DNA of 31,902 nt from positions 1 to 31,902 of IMG/VR virus record IMGVR_UViG_3300025083_000130; one strand, written 5' to 3'. Of the stretch, positions 27,345 through 31,902 are shown piece by piece (positions within the stretch are counted from its first letter, which is position 1; each line of letters begins with the position of its first letter). This stretch comes from a virus. The notes under the pieces are model-generated. The model was not told the origin of the DNA. It saw only the letters and a program-made list of their open reading frames with translations, and did no database searches. Both the position numbers and the translations under genes were made by a program.

Positions 27345-28836
27345 CGTCGTCTCCGCTTACCTCTGGCGCGGCTGGCATCTTCATGCCAAATGGTTCAAAC
27401 GCCATCTTGAGGCCGTAACGCTCCGCCATTTCTTTATCGCTCTGGATTTGCGCGAACAGTTCTTCAACATCACGACCATAGTTAGCGGCGACATCATTCA
27501 TGCTGATGAGGCCATTATTGATAGCGGTGACTGCTGCGTTAATCTCTTTGAGCGGGTCAACCCAAGCAAAGCCACGCCCACGGAAATGCACATTGCTTGC
27601 GAACTTGTTGTATTTCTCTTTGCTGGCGGGAATGTTTGTTGCCCCAAAGTCCAAAGCACTATCTAGCCATGCCGCGAATACTGGCTCACAGAAATGCTCA
27701 ATCAAGAATGATTGAAGCATTTTGTAATGGTCGCGTTCTTCGATTGTGCCTTGACGGATGGACGAGTAAGAAACGCCAGTCAGGTCATTCGCCAAGCTGG
27801 TGTAAGATACGTTCAGGCCGGACGCGATGCCGCGAAGCACAGCAGCCTCGAACTCACCAAACGCCGTCGTCGGGTGCGTTGGGTCAATCATTTTGAAGTC
27901 ATGGCCTTCTGGCAACTGACTATATGAACCCGGCTCCATGTCCACAATCGGCAGTTGGTTCTCGTCCTCACTGTCGCCAACAAACTCATCACCAGACGGT
28001 GTGGTTATGATGCCGAACTTAGCTGCGGCTGCACGGGCAGCTACAAGTTCCGCCTCACGATAACCACCGAGCATTTTTAGACTAGAAATAACAGGCGACA
28101 TAAACGGTTCGCCGCGTGTCTGATGCTGACGCTGCTGAAGGAAGATGTGTATCATCTCATCGGCAGGGACAACTTTATATTTCTTGTCCTGCTTATCTTT
28201 GATGAAGAACGTATCATTGGGATGACTGGTCAGAACGTGATAGGCGACAGGACGCTGGAACTCGTCAATCTCTACACCCATACGAATTTCATTGCCGTTC
28301 TTGGCGCGTCCGTTCTTGTCGTGGTCAATACGTTCTGGCTCAATGAACTGCAAGCTGAAACCATCTTGGTAACGATTGTTGCGAACCTTCTTGACGAAGA
28401 CTTCTCCGTCACGGGCGAGAGCCTCGGCTACATATGCTTGGCAGTCTTTCCATGACATTCGACCAGACACTTCCGCACTGCCCATCTTAGACCAGCGACG
28501 GAAAGCATCCTCGATTACCTGATTGCCCTTAACATCCAGACTGGCATCATTATTGCGCGCGCGAACTTGCAACGTAAAACCGCTTTCGCCAATGACATTG
28601 GTTTTGATTAGATGCAAGAACCGCCGTGCATATTCGTTATTGCGAGCGAGGTCGCGGCTACGATTACGCAGTGTGGGAAGGGCTTGGCTCAGTTCAGCAT
28701 CGGCGGAATTATTAGAAGCCAAGAAGTCCGCAAAGAGACGACCAGTGTTTGCGCCAGAATAAGTGCGGTATTGGCGCGGCATCCTCATCCGCTTGGTCGG
28801 CTCTTTATCTCGGCGCAAGAAATCAAACAATGCCAT
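27331..28836 (-). CDS. Portal protein, lambda family
   Basis: A 501-residue lambda-family portal protein, which forms the dodecameric DNA gate at the head vertex. The N-terminus MALFDFLRRDKEPTKRM is typical. The core contains RSRDLARNNEYARRFLHLIK (about 58-77), FIEPERID and GVEIDEFQRPVAYHV (about 165-200), HIFLQQRQHQTRGEPFMSPV (about 238-257) and a late AVLRGIASGLNVSYTSLAND (about 335-355). The start is two bases beyond the previous stop; the end overlaps the fusion gene by 14 nt. Confidence 0.9.
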   Translation of the reverse strand: MALFDFLRRDKEPTKRMRMPRQYRTYSGANTGRLFADFLASNNSADAELSQALPTLRNRSRDLARNNEYARRFLHLIKTNVIGESGFTLQVRARNNDASLDVKGNQVIEDAFRRWSKMGSAEVSGRMSWKDCQAYVAEALARDGEVFVKKVRNNRYQDGFSLQFIEPERIDHDKNGRAKNGNEIRMGVEIDEFQRPVAYHVLTSHPNDTFFIKDKQDKKYKVVPADEMIHIFLQQRQHQTRGEPFMSPVISSLKMLGGYREAELVAARAAAAKFGIITTPSGDEFVGDSEDENQLPIVDMEPGSYSQLPEGHDFKMIDPTHPTTAFGEFEAAVLRGIASGLNVSYTSLANDLTGVSYSSIRQGTIEERDHYKMLQSFLIEHFCEPVFAAWLDSALDFGATNIPASKEKYNKFASNVHFRGRGFAWVDPLKEINAAVTAINNGLISMNDVAANYGRDVEELFAQIQSDKEMAERYGLKMAFEPFGMKMPAAPEVSGDDDGEL

Positions 28837-28837
28837 A

Positions 28838-29419
28838 TTAGAACCTCAACAAAATTGTGCTTTTGGGTTTGCGTCCGTGTTTGATAGCTTCCTTGCGCTT
28901 AATCGCAGAAACCTCACGGCGATAATAGTCGCGCCATTGAACTAACTCATCTGGCGTGAACTTAGATAGTGAGCGTCCGTTTATGCTGTAGCTAGAAACA
29001 TCGCTATCGGCTTTTCCTTCGAGGATGCCTTCAATCTTGCCAAGCATAATCTCAGCGTGATGGCGCGGGTCAACCTGATTGTCGAAGTCGGTCGAAACTT
29101 TAATCTGACCACGGTCAACGATGATGCGCTCGTTGTCGCTATTGCGCTCAATCTCTATCTGGTAGTGATACTCACCAACCGTATAGTTTGCTGAAGTCGC
29201 ACTGGGAATAGCAAATAGATAATCACTATCAAGTGAAGTCGCATCGACTTTAATCTCAGTGCTGCCGCCAGTGGAAATGCGAGCAACAAAGCGCATCGTG
29301 AAAAGTGAGTTGGAGTAGTCTTCGGAGAATTGAGTTATCTTAAACTGAACAAAGTCACCGACAACAATCTCGGTAGGAACTCCAGTCGGTGCGTTTGCGC
29401 TATCAAATAAGTTACCCAC
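28838..29419 (-). CDS. gpW-like head-tail connector with N-terminal beta domain
   Basis: A 193-residue protein at the gpW position between terL and portal. Residues 1-125 are a beta-rich domain (VVGDFVQFKITQFSEDYSNS, YHYQIEIERNSDNERIIVD) like baseplate or head-associated Ig-like modules. The C-terminal 65 residues have the gpW pattern: SYSINGRSLSKFTPDELVQW, then RDYYRREVSAIKRK and a basic tail with STILLRF. Lambda gpW is only 68 residues, so this looks like gpW fused to an extra domain. The GTG start overlaps the tiny ORF upstream by 8 nt. Confidence 0.6.
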   Translation of the reverse strand: MGNLFDSANAPTGVPTEIVVGDFVQFKITQFSEDYSNSLFTMRFVARISTGGSTEIKVDATSLDSDYLFAIPSATSANYTVGEYHYQIEIERNSDNERIIVDRGQIKVSTDFDNQVDPRHHAEIMLGKIEGILEGKADSDVSSYSINGRSLSKFTPDELVQWRDYYRREVSAIKRKEAIKHGRKPKSTILLRF

Positions 29420-29543
29420 GGCAAGCCCCTTGCGTATAGAACGTCTGTTTCTTCACTCGCGCTTTTACACGCTTAGAATGACGACCCTTACGACGAACCC
29501 TTAACTTATCTCGCGGTGCAGCAATGCTACTTTTACGCGCCAT
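29412..29543 (-). CDS. Tiny highly basic ORF between terL and the connector
   Basis: A 43-residue product rich in Arg and Lys (RDKLRVRRKGRHSKRVKARV, then KKQTFYTQGACRG). The start overlaps the terL stop as TGATG and the stop lies within the next start region, so it fills the junction exactly. It could be a DNA-binding factor for packaging, but composition alone does not prove it is made. Confidence 0.45.
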   Translation of the reverse strand: MARKSSIAAPRDKLRVRRKGRHSKRVKARVKKQTFYTQGACRG

Positions 29544-31417
29544 CAACGCCACCCATTCACGAACCCGCCTTCCCGTCTCGGCACTTTGCGCCTCACTTTT
29601 GGCTTCGGTTTGTCGTCCACATCATCATTTGCGTTGGCCTTACTAGACCTCTGCGCCATGATATTAACATTGACATTGATAATAGACAAGGCCGCCCAAG
29701 CATATACGCGGCAATCGAGTGCCTCGTTCCTTGCTCGCGTTTTTACCCACTCTCTCTTATAAAATCCCTTGTGATATTTCTTTACAATCTTCTCGGCTGT
29801 CAACTGTTTGAAATACTCGTCAGGATAATTTAATGGAAAGTGACAATAGCCAGCACCCTGTTCCTTAATTTTTAGGTGAGCATAAACCATCTCTTTGATT
29901 GTATCGACCCCGACTGGGAACAGCTTACACTTGATGTGATTGTTGGTGCTGGGTCTTCCGACCATAGGCTTGGCTTCCCCACCAACGCCTTTGATGGCGA
30001 AGACACGCCTCCCAAGACGGGGCTTGCAGTATTTATAAACAGCTTGCGTGTGATGACCGCCGCTATCAATCGCAGTAGATATAACTTTGAGTTCACGACC
30101 ATCATGCGTTTGATAGGTCTGCTCCAAAAGTTCGTCTAGCTGCGCCCATACATCACCGCCAGCCGGGTCGCCATAAAGAACGTGGTAGGCCACGGAAAAA
30201 GTTTCAGAGTCCTTGGCGTGTCCGAGAAGCTCGACTTCTAACCTATCATCTTGGCAATCTGCCCCAGCCGTTAAGCACACGACCTCCTCTGGCAAGCAGT
30301 CTCCATATTCTTCTCTGTTGTTGGAAATCTCGAAGTCTGCGACACCCTCACCTTCTTCCTCCCAAGTCTCGCCAAGTGTTACGTTAACAAAAACACGCAA
30401 TGTCTCTGGAAGTTTTTTAGCCGCGAGAAAATCGCGCACCATGCTCTCCAGTGAAGTCCACGGGGAACATAAACCAGAAAGTCGGAATCCCGCCACTCCG
30501 ACCAATGGCTCGGTGGCTAGCCATTGTCCCCTGCGTATTGCTCGAAAGCGAGCCGCATCATCCCAAACCGAGCCACATTCTTCGCAAGCATAATGCGCTG
30601 TCTCTGGCTTGTCTTGCTCCCAGTGAACGCCTTTCCACCGCATAACTTGGGAGTGACCGCAATCGGCACAGGGAACATGATATTCTCGTTTGTCTGACTT
30701 TTCAAACTCTGCTTCAATCCGCGAGTGACCCTTGATGGTCGGGGTGCTGACCATTACGAACTTTCTGTTCCAAAAAGTTGCTGCACGTTTTTTTGCCAGT
30801 TCTATCGCGTCTCCTTCGGTTGTTTGGGAATAACGGTCAACCTCATCAAACAGGACAAGCCGTATCGGACGAGAAGCCAACCCACTCGCGCTGTTGCTGC
30901 CAACCAAAGTTATGTGGCCTCCTTCAAATGCCTTGTGGTATGTCGTGTTGTTCGCGTCCCTACTGCGAGCATCTTTGATTTTTTCTTTTAGTGCTGGAGT
31001 GTCACGAAACATCGGGGCAAGTCTGTCCTTTGAGAATGTTGCCGCCATATCCAGTGTCGGCTGGATACACATTATGGGACAACTATCGTGAGACACATGG
31101 TATCCTATCAGGTTCAGCAAAATCTCTGTCTTGCCCACCTGTGCTGATGACATCACCACAACTGTTTCAACGCGCTCGTCTGAAAGCGCGTCCATTATTC
31201 CCCGTTGATACTCGGCTCTTTCTGTGACCCACTGCCCAGCCTCCGCACTTGCCTCTGGGGAGAGGCGGCGATACTGGTCAGCCCAATCACTTACCTTTAG
31301 TTCTGGCGGGGGTGCTAGAAGACGCAGCGTTTTGGTCGCTATCGTCCCCAGTGCTGGTCGCCCGAATAGGGTTAGCTGTTTTGACTTCGATTGACGAGAG
31401 TTCCGCGAGTGCTTCAT
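29543..31417 (-). CDS. terL: Terminase large subunit, GpA (lambda) family
   Basis: A 624-residue lambda gpA-type packaging motor and nuclease. The N-terminus has VSDWADQYRRLSPEASAEAG, Walker A-like SSAQVGKTE at 90-98 and Walker B LVLFDEVDR at 187-195. A Cys4 zinc-like site follows (CADCGHSQ ... CEECG). FVNVTLGETWEEEGEG leads into the nuclease domain (LTAGADCQDDRLEVELLG, STAIDSGGHHTQAVY), and NEALDCRVYAWAALSI lies near the C-terminus. It matches a cos cleaving enzyme. It overlaps terS by 131 nt in another frame. Confidence 0.9.
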   Translation of the reverse strand: MKHSRNSRQSKSKQLTLFGRPALGTIATKTLRLLAPPPELKVSDWADQYRRLSPEASAEAGQWVTERAEYQRGIMDALSDERVETVVVMSSAQVGKTEILLNLIGYHVSHDSCPIMCIQPTLDMAATFSKDRLAPMFRDTPALKEKIKDARSRDANNTTYHKAFEGGHITLVGSNSASGLASRPIRLVLFDEVDRYSQTTEGDAIELAKKRAATFWNRKFVMVSTPTIKGHSRIEAEFEKSDKREYHVPCADCGHSQVMRWKGVHWEQDKPETAHYACEECGSVWDDAARFRAIRRGQWLATEPLVGVAGFRLSGLCSPWTSLESMVRDFLAAKKLPETLRVFVNVTLGETWEEEGEGVADFEISNNREEYGDCLPEEVVCLTAGADCQDDRLEVELLGHAKDSETFSVAYHVLYGDPAGGDVWAQLDELLEQTYQTHDGRELKVISTAIDSGGHHTQAVYKYCKPRLGRRVFAIKGVGGEAKPMVGRPSTNNHIKCKLFPVGVDTIKEMVYAHLKIKEQGAGYCHFPLNYPDEYFKQLTAEKIVKKYHKGFYKREWVKTRARNEALDCRVYAWAALSIINVNVNIMAQRSSKANANDDVDDKPKPKVRRKVPRREGGFVNGWR

Positions 31418-31841
31418 TCACCTGCTCCTTAATTGTCCGCTTCGCCTCTGAGACATCTTCTGCCACAAAAACTGCGGTTGCCACCTTCGAGGGCAAAGAT
31501 AACATCTTGGCTCTCATGTTGGAAACCATTGTGTCCCAAGCGTTTTCAACATCATCAGCAGGAATGAGGCTGTCTTCCATTTGAAGCTTCTCCATTTCTG
31601 CCATGTCTGCTTTTGCTTTTGTCAGCCTTGTCCGCTGCGCGGCGTAATCATCCGCGCCAACATCGCTGTTGACTGAGTTGTTCCGCAAGAAGTTTACATA
31701 CGCCTTAACCACAGGGATTAACTCATATCTGCCGCGCTCAGTCTTTGGCAGCACTCCATCCTTAACAAGCTGGTTGACCCGGCGTTCAGTTAGGTCGAGC
31801 GCACGGGCGATTGTCTTCAAAGGCACAACTGTTTCACTCAT
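31287..31841 (-). CDS. terS: Terminase small subunit, Nu1-like
   Basis: A 184-residue protein. The N-terminal helix-turn-helix region (IARALDLTERRVNQLVKDGV, then LPKTERGRYELIPVVKAYV) is the winged-helix DNA-binding type of lambda Nu1. It should bind cosB beside it and recruit the large subunit. The centre is helical (RTRLTKAKADMAEMEKLQME), with a Ser/Thr-rich C-terminal tail. Its ATG is about 60 nt from the genome end. AAGGG lies 12 nt upstream, a rather long spacing. The end overlaps terL. Confidence 0.8.
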   Translation of the reverse strand: MSETVVPLKTIARALDLTERRVNQLVKDGVLPKTERGRYELIPVVKAYVNFLRNNSVNSDVGADDYAAQRTRLTKAKADMAEMEKLQMEDSLIPADDVENAWDTMVSNMRAKMLSLPSKVATAVFVAEDVSEAKRTIKEQVNEALAELSSIEVKTANPIRATSTGDDSDQNAASSSTPARTKGK

Positions 31842-31890
31842 TGTAGAATAGAACCCTTCTAATTTGTTCTGTCGCTAAAAAAAACTCGGG
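31842..31890. other. cos-proximal segment upstream of terS with T8 tract
   Basis: Reading toward terS from the genome end: CCCGAG, then eight T (31884-31877), then AGCGACAG and a ribosome-binding-like AAGGG. When ends join, CGGG from the left end (14-11) can pair with CCCG here around the 12-nt repeat, followed by AG and T8, which looks like a weak terminator spanning cos. No clear terS promoter was seen. Confidence 0.4.
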
Positions 31891-31902
31891 GTTGGAAATA
31901 CC
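31891..31902. repeat. Right copy of 12-bp terminal direct repeat (candidate cos overhang)
   Basis: GTTGGAAATACC, identical to positions 1-12. If these are cohesive ends, the genome circularises by pairing them and one copy remains. Terminase genes begin about 50 bp away, as expected for cosN followed by cosB and terS. Confidence 0.6.

Noticed and set aside
1-31902. CRISPR arrays, tRNA genes, insertion sequences
   Set aside because: No regularly spaced palindromic repeats, tRNA-like cloverleaf or transposase was seen; the only repeat clusters are the ATCCATA array and the EEIV-coding 12-mers.

Overview
The window looks like the complete genome of a lambda/HK97-type tailed phage with a non-contractile tail (siphovirus-like). 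Its gene families suggest a marine alphaproteobacterial host; the host call is inference. Every gene I can support is on the minus strand, so the window reads from right to left. The same 12 bp (GTTGGAAATACC) occurs at positions 1-12 and 31891-31902. Joining the ends places an HNH endonuclease gene directly before terS-terL, the usual layout around a cos packaging site.

Late region, about 31.8 to 13.4 kb: small and large terminase, a tiny basic ORF, a gpW-like connector, lambda-family portal, an 875-residue fusion of two extra modules, prohead protease and HK97-fold capsid protein, two similar small head proteins, gpFII-like joining protein, gpU-like terminator, tail tube, a gpG/gpGT chaperone pair with a -1 frameshift site, tape measure, M/L/K-like tail-tip genes, a gpJ-like tip protein, two fibres (one with a C-terminal S74 chaperone) and two small conserved proteins. 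Lysis and accessory region, about 13.35 to 9.7 kb: small membrane proteins, two secreted proteins, a membrane-plus-coiled-coil protein, a PD-(D/E)XK protein, an M15 endolysin and a GTA-type holin.

Early region, about 9.7 kb to the left end: two promoter-like sites share a 32-bp element with a co-varying direct repeat. The first precedes a run of small genes ending in a Cro-like regulator and RusA. The second precedes DUF1737, a RecB/Cas4-like nuclease, an ssDNA-binding-like protein, a C5 cytosine methyltransferase, a prim-pol/helicase, another nuclease, a protein ending in an SSB-type tip, a displaced tail-type protein and the HNH enzyme. No integrase, DNA polymerase, tRNA or CRISPR array was seen.

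The least ordinary features are: (i) a 330-codon open second frame inside the methyltransferase gene, with motif repeats in both frames; (ii) a perfect 10-bp plus 8-bp H-type pseudoknot ending next to the methyltransferase ribosome binding site; (iii) the paired promoter elements; (iv) the capsid fusion with a strong internal ribosome binding site; (v) a phased ATCCATA cluster that may be the origin; and (vi) an SSB-tip mimic. Most gene junctions overlap as TAATG, TGATG or ATGA, which suggests long polycistronic messages with coupled translation.
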